Source: Cecembia calidifontis (GTDB lineage: Bacteria > Bacteroidota > Bacteroidia > Cytophagales > Cyclobacteriaceae). From it: a stretch of DNA of 64,000 bases. Positions 53,530-63,025 of the stretch are shown here, in pieces; the first letter of the stretch is position 1, and the number at the start of each line of letters is the position of its first letter. A program made the position numbers and the translations under genes. A model generated the notes under the pieces. That model was not told where the DNA came from. It saw nothing but the letters and a program-made list of their open reading frames with translations, and did not search any database. The DNA is taken from contig NZ_SGXG01000001.1 of NCBI RefSeq assembly GCF_004216715.1, positions 2,051,001 through 2,115,000 of the forward strand, read 5' to 3'.

Positions 53530-54402
53530 TTGAATATAGAACTCCGCCACCTCGAATATTTCCGTGCCGTAGCCGAAGAACTCAACTTTGGACGTGCAGC
53601 GGAGCGATTATTTATCTCCCAACCGGGTCTCAGCAGACAGATCAAGCAGATGGAGGAGATATTGGAAGTACAACTCTTTGAGCGGACCAAGAGAAAAGTC
53701 GAACTCACAGCTGCCGGTCAATTCCTCAAAGCTGAAGTAGACTACATCTTCAATCACCTGGAACTCACTAAAACCCAACTGAAGGAAATTGCTGCGGGTA
53801 ACATCGGGGAGTTGAGGGTTGGATTTCTAGGCTCTGCGGCTCATACAGTAATTCCTGAACTTTTGGTCAAAATTTCCCAAACATTTCCCGGTATCAAAAC
53901 CTCCCTGGAGGAACTCAGCAATGCCATACAAATCGAAATGTTGGAAAAAGACAAGTTGGACTTAGGTTTTGTACGATTGGCGCGGGTTCCGGAATCCTTG
54001 GAAATGAAAATGGTCCATCAGGATACTTTTTCGGTGGTATTGCCCAGAGAGCATCCTTTATCGGAGCATGAATTCAAGCATATAGGGCAATTGAAGGAAG
54101 AAAACTTTATCCTTTTTTCTCAGGATTATTCCTCCATTTATTACGATAAGATCATGTCCATCTGCGAGGATAAGGGGTTTACACCACACATCACCCATAA
54201 GTCTGTCCATGCCCTGACCATATTCAAACTGGTGGAGGCTGGATTGGGTGTGGCCATAGTGCCCACATCCTTGAAACAAGGGTATGATTTAAAGGTGAAA
54301 TTTTTTGAATTGGATAAGATTAAGCAGAAAACAGAGCTTTTTGCCGTTTGGAAAAAGGGGAACAGGAATGCGGCTTTGGGTAAGGTTTTGGGGTTGATAT
54401 AA
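53530..54402 (+). CDS. LysR-type transcriptional regulator
   Basis: A regulator of about 290 residues with an N-terminal winged helix (LRHLEYFRAVAEELNFGRAA then LFISQPGLSRQIKQMEE) and a substrate-binding domain with the VGFLGSAAHTVIPELL first strand. The frame opens earlier at 53470, but that extension is translated repeat DNA. TTG at 53530 (reading NIELRHLEYF) matches the normal LysR start. Proximity to hutH suggests but does not prove control of histidine use. Confidence 0.9.
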   Translation: MNIELRHLEYFRAVAEELNFGRAAERLFISQPGLSRQIKQMEEILEVQLFERTKRKVELTAAGQFLKAEVDYIFNHLELTKTQLKEIAAGNIGELRVGFLGSAAHTVIPELLVKISQTFPGIKTSLEELSNAIQIEMLEKDKLDLGFVRLARVPESLEMKMVHQDTFSVVLPREHPLSEHEFKHIGQLKEENFILFSQDYSSIYYDKIMSICEDKGFTPHITHKSVHALTIFKLVEAGLGVAIVPTSLKQGYDLKVKFFELDKIKQKTELFAVWKKGNRNAALGKVLGLI

Positions 54403-54533
54403 ATTAATGGTGATATTAATAAATATTAGCGTTGCGATATGGATGGATATTGTTTGAAATATTATCGATAAAGTAGTGAAACAAGTGCCTATTAGAAATT
54501 AAAATTTGGACTTTAACTAATGAAAATAATGAA

Positions 54534-54569
54534 AAATCCGTTGACTAAAAATGTTAAGTCAACGGATTT
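54534..54569. terminator. terminator hairpin between convergent genes
   Basis: AAATCCGTTGACT (54534-54546) pairs perfectly with 54557-54569 around a ten-base loop, with A and T flanks that could serve both strands. It lies between the LysR gene and the outer-membrane barrel gene. The rest of 54403-54728 has GATATT-rich sequence and no gene. Confidence 0.75.
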
Positions 54570-54728
54570 AATATGAATGGACTAATTATCTGATCTTAAT
54601 CTCATAACTAAGTGAAATGAAAGAAAACCAAGGACTTATGCTGTTTTAAATACTAAAAACTTGGTTTTCGCATCTTATTTCTCTAATTTTTTTTAGGTCT
54701 CTACTGCTGGATGAAAACGCAGAAATTG

Positions 54729-55460
54729 TCATCTCAATCTGTATTTAAGCCCAACTAGAACTGAAAGAAAATCTCCTGAATAACTGCCCTTAAAACTGTA
54801 ACTTCTCTCTCCTAAAGTAAGGGTGCTGTAATCAAAAATTATCAATGGGTCAGTGAGGTTCCATCCGTAGGTTCCGCTTAAACTGGCAAGGATTTTATTG
54901 CTCAACTGATAGTTGAAGCCAACTGATGGGGTAAGGTATAAGAAAACCGATGAGGAAGACACAGTGACTGTTCCCTGATTCACCAAAATATCTTGAGTCT
55001 CACTGGCAGGTATGAGTTTTATGCCTTCAGAAGAATCAAATTCTACCTTATTCATTTTAGGTCTGGATTGTACAAAAATATCCAATCCTAAGAATGGTCT
55101 TAATTTACGGTTACTTAGAAATTCTTTTTCCAGGCCAAGTGAAATATTGGCCACCTCTCTTATCAAAACCGGATCAGAAAACTCCCCAAAAGCAAGATTT
55201 GTACTGTAAGTCATTAAGCCCAAACCTGTCTTTAGCCTAAGGTTATCACTTAATTCCAAATACCCGTTAAATCTGATCTGTGGATTGAGGGTGTTTTTCA
55301 AAGTCAAACCCTGCAAATTACTTTGATCAATATTTCCAAACTGCATAGCCGGGCCTAGCTCTATACCTAAAATCACTTCTTTTTGGCTTTGCGCTGATAA
55401 GTCAATTTCACCAAATCCGAAAATTAGGAAAAGCGTTAAAATTATGTATTTAGTATCCAT
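54729..55460 (-). CDS. outer-membrane beta-barrel protein, hypothetical
   Basis: About 243 residues. ATG at 55460 (MDTKYIILTLFLIFGFGEID) gives a signal peptide ending near SAQ. The mature part alternates hydrophobic and polar residues (LGIELGPAMQFG, LRLKTGLGLMTYSTNLAFG, SVFLYLTPSVGFNYQLS) and ends with the barrel closure LVGLKYRLR, an aromatic/charged C-terminal strand. It resembles porin-like opacity proteins of Bacteroidota. It overlaps the upstream phase-variable gene by 11 bases, so expression may be coupled to it. Confidence 0.8.
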   Translation of the reverse strand: MDTKYIILTLFLIFGFGEIDLSAQSQKEVILGIELGPAMQFGNIDQSNLQGLTLKNTLNPQIRFNGYLELSDNLRLKTGLGLMTYSTNLAFGEFSDPVLIREVANISLGLEKEFLSNRKLRPFLGLDIFVQSRPKMNKVEFDSSEGIKLIPASETQDILVNQGTVTVSSSSVFLYLTPSVGFNYQLSNKILASLSGTYGWNLTDPLIIFDYSTLTLGERSYSFKGSYSGDFLSVLVGLKYRLR

Positions 55461-56452
55461 CTCTAACATCATCTAATTTAATTGTAACTAACCTGCCCGT
55501 ACCATTTGTGCTTCTTTCCTCAAAAATATATTCCGAACGGATTTCATACCTTGCTAAACCTCTAGATGATTCGTATGGACGGTTATTTATTTTATTGTCC
55601 CATCCTTTAGAAATTGGTTCAGTCGGTCCAAACACTTCATTCCTACATCTTGGTTTGTATCTTGAATAACGTTTGTCTAATCTTAGATATGTATTGGAAG
55701 AAGTCCAGATTGTACCTCCAACTGCCCTGCTCATGTGTTTTATCTGGGTCATTAATGAAAAGTATATTCCGGCTTTTTGATAACCATGTTTTACTTTGAC
55801 TCTATATTCAACCCAGTTCCAATTATCGAAATCAGAATATTCATAGAATTTTTCTTTTTCCATGTTCCCATCAGCTCGCCGATCATTGCAGAATAGCATT
55901 ACTCTATCATTTATCGAGGCATTATTTTCACTTTCTAGTATGTCAAGAATGGGTTCGTCGAATTTAAAAGTTTGAATATTTGCATCACTAAAGTCTTTTT
56001 TTGCCATTTTATGGTTTAGTGAGAAATCTGTCGTCACACCAACTATTTCGTTGTTGAAATCTAAAGAAAAAAGGTAATCACCTATTATCACCATAAAATC
56101 CTGATCTAAAATTTCCAGTAATTGAGAGTCTTCCAGGTCTTCTAAAAATTCAGTAACATCACTACTTATTCTTAAATTTTCTTTAACTCCACCTGTTTCT
56201 TCAAAAAAGAATATTTTGGCATTGTTAAACTTAGGCATTTTAAACTTTTCAGGCTTAATGAAAAATTCATCATAATCACTGAAAGTCTTAAACATTAAAG
56301 TACCTTCTAAAATTTCTAATTTTTTAGAAGATTCCGCTTCAATAGAAAGAGGATGGTCATTTAAGTTATCCTGACCCCCCCCCCATTACCAAAACCAAAG
56401 CAGTACCTAAAACTGCGGATACACGCATGGTACAAAAGAATTTTGTTTTCAT
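55450..56452 (-). pseudogene. secreted protein with in-frame poly-G tract, out of frame as given
   Basis: ATG at 56452 encodes a signal-like MKTKFFCTMRVSAVLGTAL followed by VLVMGGG. The run of ten G (56375-56384 on the complementary strand) shifts the frame into a TAA after two more codons. With nine or twelve G the frame enters QDNLNDHPLSIEAESSKK and continues to 55450, giving about 333 residues. As given, only an internal start at 56295 could produce protein, without a signal peptide. The body has EYSDFDNWNWVEYRVKVKHG and VGGTIWTSSNTYLRLDKRYS but no known domain. It is a phase-variable gene in the OFF state, or a homopolymer sequencing error. Confidence 0.75.
56375..56384 (-). repeat. ten-base homopolymer G run inside a coding sequence
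   Basis: Sits in the segment coding for glycines just after the signal peptide of the gene ending at 55450. One base fewer or two more restores the frame. Comparable G runs occur upstream of three peptide genes in this window. Confidence 0.9.
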
Positions 56453-56597
56453 CGAATTTAAAGTTTAGAGCTGAAAATATGTATGGAAGATACAGTTATT
56501 TCTTTGAAATTACTTTATTGGTATGTTAATTTTATAAGATTAATTTTAATAATATAGCTTAATAAGTAATATTTTGTTTTGTTATTGTGTATTTATT

Positions 56598-57110
56598 ATG
56601 CTAAGAACAGCTTCTAAATCCGTATATCAGGTGAAAATGGAGGAAGCCCGAAAAACAAAAAGTCAGTTTACACAGAAATGGAAAAAGAGGCCTCTGATCC
56701 TGAGTCTAGATTATTCTATGAGCAAGAAGTTGAGGAATGGGGTGATATTGAGATTGAAATCATTGAATGATGAAAAATGGAGAAGTGTGGCTGGTTAATT
56801 TTGAACCGCAAGTTGGTCAAGAAGTAAAAAAGACTAGGCCAGCAATCATTGTAAATGATAGTTCCCTTGGGATTTGCCTTTAAAGATTGTTGTTCCGTTG
56901 ACCGATGGGACTAAGGAACAAAAAAGTTGAATGGTTTTCCTAAACCCTAATCATCTCAATGGATTATCAAAAGCTTCTATTGCTGACTGTTTTCAAGTAA
57001 AGAGTTTGTCTGAAAAAAGGTTTGTGAAGAAAATTGGAATACTTACAGAACTATAATTAGCTGAAGTCAAGGTTTGTTTGGCGAAAGTGTTAGAGTTGAT
57101 TTAGATTAAG
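56598..57110 (+). pseudogene. decayed MazEF-type toxin-antitoxin pair
   Basis: The antitoxin remnant is frameshifted: its end reads DPESRLFYEQEVEEWGDIEI in a different frame from its start. The toxin remnant begins at 56770 as MKNGEVWLVNFEPQVGQEVK and TRPAIIVND, the classical MazF/PemK start. Two frame changes later it reads LPLKIVVPLTDGTKEQK and then LSKASIADCFQVKSLSEKRF with KKIGILTEL. At least two indels destroy the toxin frame. Confidence 0.75.
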
Positions 57111-57468
57111 TAAACTTTTCTTTTAAAGAATTTTCTATACCTTTTTTATGGATAAACTTCATCTCAACCCAATGCTAAATTATATCTCCAAACTTGGAAT
57201 GAACTTGTGGTTTGATACTGCTCACCATCTTTGAGGTATCTTTAATAGTTTTGCTTTATCAGGAATACAAAAAGGGAACTGAACACACTTTAATCTATCC
57301 TTTTTCGAAAGAGGAGCTTATCCTTTAAGATCCTTTAAAGGTTAAAAAAGTTATTGTGGCGGTGTATTATGGCTATACTTTTTTGGCTTAAAAAGTTGTT
57401 ATTCTTTGAATAGATGGATATTTTGACCTATCAAAAATTGGAAAAAAAGCTCTTAGACCAAAGTAAAT
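57111..57468. other. degenerate intergenic stretch
   Basis: AT-rich with only very short frames interrupted by stops. A decayed membrane-protein gene is possible but I recognise nothing specific. Confidence 0.5.
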
Positions 57469-58488
57469 ATGCACAAAACCCAATTTTACACCATTAAGAT
57501 AGCATTAATAGTCGTCTTAGGTGGTTTTTTGATGGGGTTTGATGCTTCTGTAATTTCAGGAGTAGTTAAGTTTATCTAACCTGAATTCAATCTCAGCAAA
57601 TTGCAGTTGGGTTGGTCGGTGGCCTCACTGACCCTCACGGCGACTTTGGCCATGATGGTGGCCGTTCCTCTGAGTGATAAATTTGGAAGGAGAAAGGTTT
57701 TGCAGTGGTCGGCAGTTTTATTTGCAGTCAGTGCATTAGGTTCTGCCATAGCCCCAAATTTTCTATTACTGGTAATTGCCAGAATGGTTGGGGGATTAGG
57801 TGTAGGAGTTTCTTTGATTTTGGCGCCCATGTATATAGCGGAAATCGCTCCTCCTGATATGAGGGGAAGGCTCTTTTCTTTCAATCAATTGAACATTTTC
57901 ATTGGTATTTCAGCGGTATTTTTTTCCAATTACCTGATCCTTCAATTGGCAGCCTCTGATTTGGCTTGGGCCAATTCCCTAGGTTTTGAAAAATGGAACT
58001 GGAGATGGATGTTGGAGGTCGAGTTATTGCCGGCCTTATTTTATTTCATAGGTGTGGTTTATCCTAATGATGTGAGTTTTAAACAAGCCTTTAGGGCATC
58101 ATTAGAGGGATCAGAAGCTTTGACTTTCGAATCAGAAGCCATTACCGCAACTATTACCATGAATCCCACCTTGATTCTTATGAGGATTTTGGGATTTGTA
58201 GCCTCATTTTTCAATTCCATAGGGCCAGTGATGTGGGTGTTGTTTTCTGAGCTTTTCCCTATCCATATCAAAGGAGCAGCTATTTCATTTGTAGGTTTTA
58301 TCAATTCCCTGGTCAGTTATTTGGTACAAAAATTTTCCCCATGACAATTGGATACTTTTGGGAGCAGCATTACATTTTTGATCTATGGTATCTTTGCGGC
58401 TGTAGGAGTCTTATTTGTCATCTGGGTAGTTCCGGAAACAAAAAACAAGTTTCTGGAAGAGTTACAAAACTTACTTGTCAAGAAATAA
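57469..58488 (+). pseudogene. MFS sugar-porter transporter, inactivated
   Basis: One frame runs from ATG at 57469 (KIALIVVLGGFLMGFDASVI) to TAA at 58488. It is broken by an in-frame TAA near 57577 (after VVKFI) and a TGA at 58342-58344 where a Trp codon fits (FSP then QLDTFGSSITF). It is also short: the protein jumps from VVYPNDVSFKQAFRASLEGS to a late helix (MRILGFVASFFNSIGPVMWV), so the middle helices are missing. Sugar-porter motifs DKFGRRK and PETKNKFLEEL remain. Confidence 0.85.
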
Positions 58489-58510
58489 GGGATTGATATT
58501 CAAATTGGAT

Positions 58511-60196
58511 TTAAGTATCCAATAAACTTTCTGCAATCTTTCCTTTTACCCATTTTAGTATTCTGGCATTTTGCGGGCTGTTGGTTTCGATTTCAAGGAT
58601 TTTTGGGTGAATCGATTTGGCATAAAAATCTTTCAACCCCATTTCCAGACTTCTTTCATCATTGGCCAAGTGGTACTCAAAGCCAAAGTCTTTTGCCAGG
58701 TTTCCGGCGCTTAAGCGCTGTCGGGTTTCAAAAAATTCCTCCAGTTCAGGCTGCTTGGCAGGGCCATCAATTAACCTGAATATGCCTCCTGCGTGGTTAT
58801 TGAGTAATATAATCCTAAGGTTATTCATGGGATAATTGTGCCAAAACGCATTCCTATCATAGAAAAAAGCCATGTCACCGGTAATTAGCGTTACAGGGTC
58901 CTTGGTGGTGAAGGCACATCCTACTGCGGTGCTGTTGCTGCCATCTATGCCGCTAGTGCCTCTGTTACAGATGATTTCCTGAGGTCTTTCTCCCAAAAAA
59001 TTCACATACCTTACTGCCATGCTGTTGGCCAGATGGACTTTGGATTGGGAAGGGATATGTTTCAAACATGTGGCTATGGCCTTATATTCCCCAAAATCTG
59101 CCTTTTCTAAGATTGAATGAATGCTGCTCTTGACTTTATTTTCCAATTCCTTCCATTTACTGACAAAAGACAATTCTGCTTGTGCCCCTTGAAGAAAAAA
59201 CTCAAGGAATGAATAGGGCGAGCAATGGATAATCTTCGACAAAGATTTATAGGTATCAGGGACATAACCTTCTGACTGTATGTGCCAATGGACAGCCCTG
59301 CTTTTCCTAAGGAAAAGCTTGAGGCTTTTAGAAATAATCGATTTCCCAAAGGAAATAATCAGATCAGGATCAAGTTCAGGAGCAACTTCCTGAATTCCAA
59401 CAAAATGATCATGGTAGTTGATGCTATGGGAGGATTGCAAATTGGAAAGTGTATCCGTAATAATTACCGCTTTACCAGCTTTTGAAAGCTCATCCAATAT
59501 AGTTTGGATTTTCGTGTTAGGTCTTTGTTGACCTGGGACAATCAATATCCTACTGAATTTAGTGAGGGAAGCCTTCAACTTTTTTTTAGATTCTTCTGAG
59601 AGCTGAGGGTTTCCTGCAACAGGTTCAAAGCAGTGGATTTCACTTGGGTAGGAAAACTTTTCCTCTTTTTCAGGATAAAAGGGTTCCCTCAGGGGAATAT
59701 TGATATGTACAGGGCCATAAGGAAACTGGCTGGCAAGGTTGATAGCTTCGTTGGTAATTCTGTTGGCATGCCAAGCTTTGTCAGGATGCGCAAAGTCATC
59801 AGGAAACTGAAAAGATCCTTTGACATGTTTTCCATAGATTTCATGCTGCCGGATGGTCTGACCATCCCATTGGTCTATCCATTCAGGTGGCCGGTCCGCA
59901 GTGATCACGATCAATGGGATTTGCTGAAAAAAAGCCTCGGCGATGGCCGGGGCGTAGTTGTAGGCAGCAGAACCTGAGGTACAGACCAAGACCACCGGTT
60001 TTTCAAGCTGTTGGGCCATACCCAATCCGATAAATGCAGCAGATCTTTCATCTGAGATAGTCCGGCTGTGGATTTCAGGATGCCTGGCAAAAGCCAAGGT
60101 AATAGGAGCACAACGTGAGCCAGGAGATAAAATGGCATGTTTGATACCTTTTTTGGCACATAAGGCCACCATATCGATGATAGGTTGTAAGATCAA
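58511..60196 (-). CDS. menD: MenD, SEPHCHC synthase (menaquinone pathway)
   Basis: Thiamine-diphosphate enzyme that condenses isochorismate with 2-oxoglutarate. The N-terminal SPGSRCAPITLAFA and TISDERSAAFIGLGMAQ and the C-terminal cofactor region with GDMAFFYDRNAFW and NNHAGGIFRLI are diagnostic. At 561 residues it has the usual length. It follows menF by seven bases, in the order menI-menF-menD on the minus strand. Confidence 0.96.
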   Translation of the reverse strand: MILQPIIDMVALCAKKGIKHAILSPGSRCAPITLAFARHPEIHSRTISDERSAAFIGLGMAQQLEKPVVLVCTSGSAAYNYAPAIAEAFFQQIPLIVITADRPPEWIDQWDGQTIRQHEIYGKHVKGSFQFPDDFAHPDKAWHANRITNEAINLASQFPYGPVHINIPLREPFYPEKEEKFSYPSEIHCFEPVAGNPQLSEESKKKLKASLTKFSRILIVPGQQRPNTKIQTILDELSKAGKAVIITDTLSNLQSSHSINYHDHFVGIQEVAPELDPDLIISFGKSIISKSLKLFLRKSRAVHWHIQSEGYVPDTYKSLSKIIHCSPYSFLEFFLQGAQAELSFVSKWKELENKVKSSIHSILEKADFGEYKAIATCLKHIPSQSKVHLANSMAVRYVNFLGERPQEIICNRGTSGIDGSNSTAVGCAFTTKDPVTLITGDMAFFYDRNAFWHNYPMNNLRIILLNNHAGGIFRLIDGPAKQPELEEFFETRQRLSAGNLAKDFGFEYHLANDERSLEMGLKDFYAKSIHPKILEIETNSPQNARILKWVKGKIAESLLDT

Positions 60197-60203
60197 GTTG
60201 GGC

Positions 60204-61409
60204 TTAATTTAGATGTTTACCAATGATTTCGCACTTCAACTCTGTCTCTTCCCATTCTTTTTCAGGAATGGAATCCTCGGTTACTCCCGCTCCAGCATAT
60301 AAAAATGCCTCTTTGTCTGTTAATCTTGCTGTTCTTAAATTGACATATATGGAAGTTTCCTCTTCCACATTGACCGGGCCAATAAAGCCGGCAAACAAGG
60401 AGCGGTCGAGTTTTTCATATTGCCTCAAAAATTCAAAGGCTTTATTTCTTGGCATCCCGCATACCGCAGAAGTGGGATGAAGCAATTTCAGCATCACAGA
60501 TCCCAATTGGGGGAAATTGGTGGCTTTCATATCTACCCGAAAATCTGACCTCAAGTGCAACAGGTTTCCGGCTATAACTGTTTTGGGCCCCTGTTCGTCA
60601 TATTCCCTTAACCGTATTTTTTTAAAACAATCCACAATATACCTGCTTACCAAAGCCTGTTCTTCAATTTCTTTTTGGGTCCAGGCGGCATTTTTGAGGG
60701 GATTGTCTCCTTTGGCCTTTTGGGTACCTGCCAAAGACATGGTGTAAAACTCGTTTCCTTTGGTTTGTATCAATATTTCAGGTGAAGCACCTAACCAAGA
60801 TCCTATGTCAGGGATATGGAAAAAGTTGATGAATGCATTTGGATAAGACCCAATGAGCCCTGTCAACGACCTGATCAGTTCGAAATTTTCAGATAGCGGT
60901 TTCTTTTTTAAGCGTGCAGGTACGATTTTATTTAACTTCCCGGATTTGATGGCCTCTATCCCGGTATTTACCAGGGAAATGAAATCTTTTTTAGAACACG
61001 CTTTCAATTCACCTGAGTACTCGCTTTCAATAGGGATTGCGAAATGTTGTCTGATTACCCGGGCATTTTCTTCGGATGTCCTTAAAGGAATGTTCAGGTC
61101 AATTTGTTCCGCCTGTTCTTTGAAAGGAAGATTCAGGTCGATTTTGAAATAGGTGTCAGCTTCCAGAAAAAAGGCTTTTTGATCCTTTTGATCTTCAAAT
61201 GGATGCACAATAAATCCTGTTGGCAATTCCTCCAAATTAAGGTTTACCCTTTTGGTTTTACCACTCTTATCCAATAAAACCTGTAGATAATTGGATTTTG
61301 GTTTCCTCCAAACAGCCACTTGGTTCCCCTCTTGCATGGCATGTGCAATCAGCCCCCTTAAGTAATCTTCCAGACTTTCTATTTTGACGGTATCTGTAGC
61401 GTGTTGCAT
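60204..61409 (-). CDS. menF: isochorismate synthase
   Basis: Chorismate-binding enzyme converting chorismate to isochorismate for menaquinone. The C-terminal catalytic domain has KIVPARLKKKPL, GSWLGASPEILIQ, the LHPTSAVCGMPRNKA segment and YAGAGVTEDSIPEKEWEE. At 401 residues it is normal for MenF/DhbC types. One base separates it from the upstream thioesterase gene, so they form an operon. Confidence 0.95.
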   Translation of the reverse strand: MQHATDTVKIESLEDYLRGLIAHAMQEGNQVAVWRKPKSNYLQVLLDKSGKTKRVNLNLEELPTGFIVHPFEDQKDQKAFFLEADTYFKIDLNLPFKEQAEQIDLNIPLRTSEENARVIRQHFAIPIESEYSGELKACSKKDFISLVNTGIEAIKSGKLNKIVPARLKKKPLSENFELIRSLTGLIGSYPNAFINFFHIPDIGSWLGASPEILIQTKGNEFYTMSLAGTQKAKGDNPLKNAAWTQKEIEEQALVSRYIVDCFKKIRLREYDEQGPKTVIAGNLLHLRSDFRVDMKATNFPQLGSVMLKLLHPTSAVCGMPRNKAFEFLRQYEKLDRSLFAGFIGPVNVEEETSIYVNLRTARLTDKEAFLYAGAGVTEDSIPEKEWEETELKCEIIGKHLN

Positions 61410-61410
61410 G

Positions 61411-61776
61411 TCACTTTTTATCCATAATGGCCATGGTGATGCGGCTGATACAGCTCAGCTCTCCATTTTCGGTATAAATTTTTATTTCCCAGACCTGTGT
61501 TTTCTTACCCAGGTGTATGGGTTTGGTAATTCCCCTAACTAAACCATCCCTAACGGATTTCAGGTGGTTCGCGTTTATTTCCAGGCCCACGCAAAATTGT
61601 TTTTGTGGATCCACAGTCAAAGTGGCGGCTACACTGCCCAGGGTTTCAGCCAAAACCACATTTGCCCCTCCATGTAACAGTCCCAAAGGCTGTTTGGTTT
61701 TGTTACTGACCGGCATGGTCGCTTCCAAAAAGTCTTCTCCGATCTGCGTGAACTGAATGTCCAAAAAATCTGTCAT
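61411..61776 (-). CDS. menI: hotdog-fold thioesterase, probable DHNA-CoA hydrolase
   Basis: A 121-residue PaaI/MenI-type thioesterase. The active-site region is LLHGGANVVLAETLGS, with the catalytic Glu after the HGG turn. A much longer frame opens to 62241 but overlaps the histidine-phosphatase gene, so the start MTDFLDIQF at 61776 is used. Being first in the menF-menD operon supports the role of releasing 1,4-dihydroxy-2-naphthoate from CoA; the family also has other substrates. Confidence 0.82.
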   Translation of the reverse strand: MTDFLDIQFTQIGEDFLEATMPVSNKTKQPLGLLHGGANVVLAETLGSVAATLTVDPQKQFCVGLEINANHLKSVRDGLVRGITKPIHLGKKTQVWEIKIYTENGELSCISRITMAIMDKK

Positions 61777-61886
61777 GGTATTTTTTCCCCAATTATTGAG
61801 GGTATTGAGATCAAGGTTTGGAGGAAATATCATGTATTTTGGGATAAAAGCCTTTTCTTTGAAAACGGAAACAAAAATAAAGAATC

Positions 61887-62516
61887 TTGCTAAGTAAAAA
61901 AATCTACCTAGTCCGACATGGGCAGACCGATTACAACCTAAGGGGTGTGGTCCAGGGGAGCGGAATAGATGCGCCCTTAAATCGGAACGGACAACGTCAG
62001 GCTGATGCTTTTTTTGAGCATTATAAGAACTTGGGCTTTGAGAAGGTGTTTTATTCCGGCTTACAAAGGACAAAACAGTCCGTCCAAGGTTTTTTAAATT
62101 TGGGAATTCCTCATGAAGCAGTTCCGGATTTGAATGAAATCTCTTGGGGAAGGTACGAAGGGGTGCCGATGACTCCTGAAGAAAATAAGTATTACGAGCA
62201 CATGTTGGAAAGATGGGCTTCAGGAGATCTGGAATATGCAATAGAAGGAGGAGAAAGCCCGGTATTGGTTGCCAAGAGGCTCAAAAGGGGGATCGATTAT
62301 ATTCTTTCCCAACCGGAGAAACTTATTTTAATTTGTATGCATGGCCGTGCAATGAGGGTTTTGTTAAGTTTATTGATGGGCTACGACCTTAGATACATGG
62401 ACGTTTTCAAGCATCAAAACCTTGGGCTCTATGTTTTAAATCAGAATGATTTAGGGATTTTTAGAATTGAAAAATACAATTGTGGCGACCACCTCAGGGA
62501 CTTGGTGCTGTTTTGA
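61887..62516 (+). CDS. histidine phosphatase family protein (phosphoglycerate mutase-like)
   Basis: A 209-residue branch-1 histidine phosphatase. The phospho-accepting His is in IYLVRHGQTDYNLRG, the acid is in EISWGRYEG and the second His is in ILICMHGRAMRVL. The start is TTG at 61887, right before the first strand. It diverges from the men operon with 110 bases between starts, which hold both promoters. The substrate may be a sugar phosphate or a cobalamin precursor, but none is indicated. Confidence 0.9.
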   Translation: MLSKKIYLVRHGQTDYNLRGVVQGSGIDAPLNRNGQRQADAFFEHYKNLGFEKVFYSGLQRTKQSVQGFLNLGIPHEAVPDLNEISWGRYEGVPMTPEENKYYEHMLERWASGDLEYAIEGGESPVLVAKRLKRGIDYILSQPEKLILICMHGRAMRVLLSLLMGYDLRYMDVFKHQNLGLYVLNQNDLGIFRIEKYNCGDHLRDLVLF

Positions 62517-62916
62517 GGGGTTTAGCGTTCTTTTTGGATCTGTTGTTTTTGTCCTCCAAAGAGGCTAAGAGATATTGATAGGTGTTTTTTGTCTGATCTA
62601 AATCAATGATTTTCAATGCAACATCCTGTAGCGGTAATACGGTTTTATTGTTTACCCTCACAAAAAGATACCCTATCTGGCATTCATCCAGGTTTTCATA
62701 AGGTACTTTTATCAATATGGCAGCATCAGAATTCCCGGAATAAGCTTTGGTTTTGAAAATGTTCATTAGGCTCATCTCAATATATTGGGGACTTGACCTT
62801 AGATCTTTCAGCTCGGATTTGTCAAACAATATCAAAAAAGTCTTTTCTCCCGGGTTTTCCGCAAAGGCACCGAATACTATAAAAAAGCACGATATGTACA
62901 GGAAAATCCTTTTCAT
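62494..62916 (-). CDS. small exported protein, hypothetical
   Basis: A 140-residue protein with a Sec signal (KRIFLYISCFFIVFGAFA, cleavage before ENPG). The mature region has a DUF4174-like feel (KTFLILFDKSELKDLRSSPQ) but the identification is not secure. The C-terminal tail is basic (KNNRSKKNAK). It overlaps the convergent histidine-phosphatase gene by 23 bases. Confidence 0.6.
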   Translation of the reverse strand: MKRIFLYISCFFIVFGAFAENPGEKTFLILFDKSELKDLRSSPQYIEMSLMNIFKTKAYSGNSDAAILIKVPYENLDECQIGYLFVRVNNKTVLPLQDVALKIIDLDQTKNTYQYLLASLEDKNNRSKKNAKPLKTAPSP

Positions 62917-62994
62917 GAATGAAATCTATGAAATAAAAACGTGAGATACAATCATTTGTTTGAAATCTCCGTGAATACATCCCAAAAAACAAAA

Positions 62995-63016
62995 AAACCC
63001 GGGATTTCCGGGTTTT
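62995..63016 (-). terminator. Rho-independent terminator of the zinc-ribbon gene
   Basis: AAACCCGG pairs with CCGGGTTT around a five-base loop, with a run of T on the minus strand. It lies 10 bases after the stop of the zinc-ribbon gene. Confidence 0.85.
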
Positions 63017-63025
63017 GATATGATT

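Noticed and set aside
61777..62241. N-terminal extension of the thioesterase frame up to 62241
   Set aside because: It overlaps the histidine-phosphatase gene on the other strand, has low-complexity basic sequence, and the hotdog domain starts cleanly at 61776.
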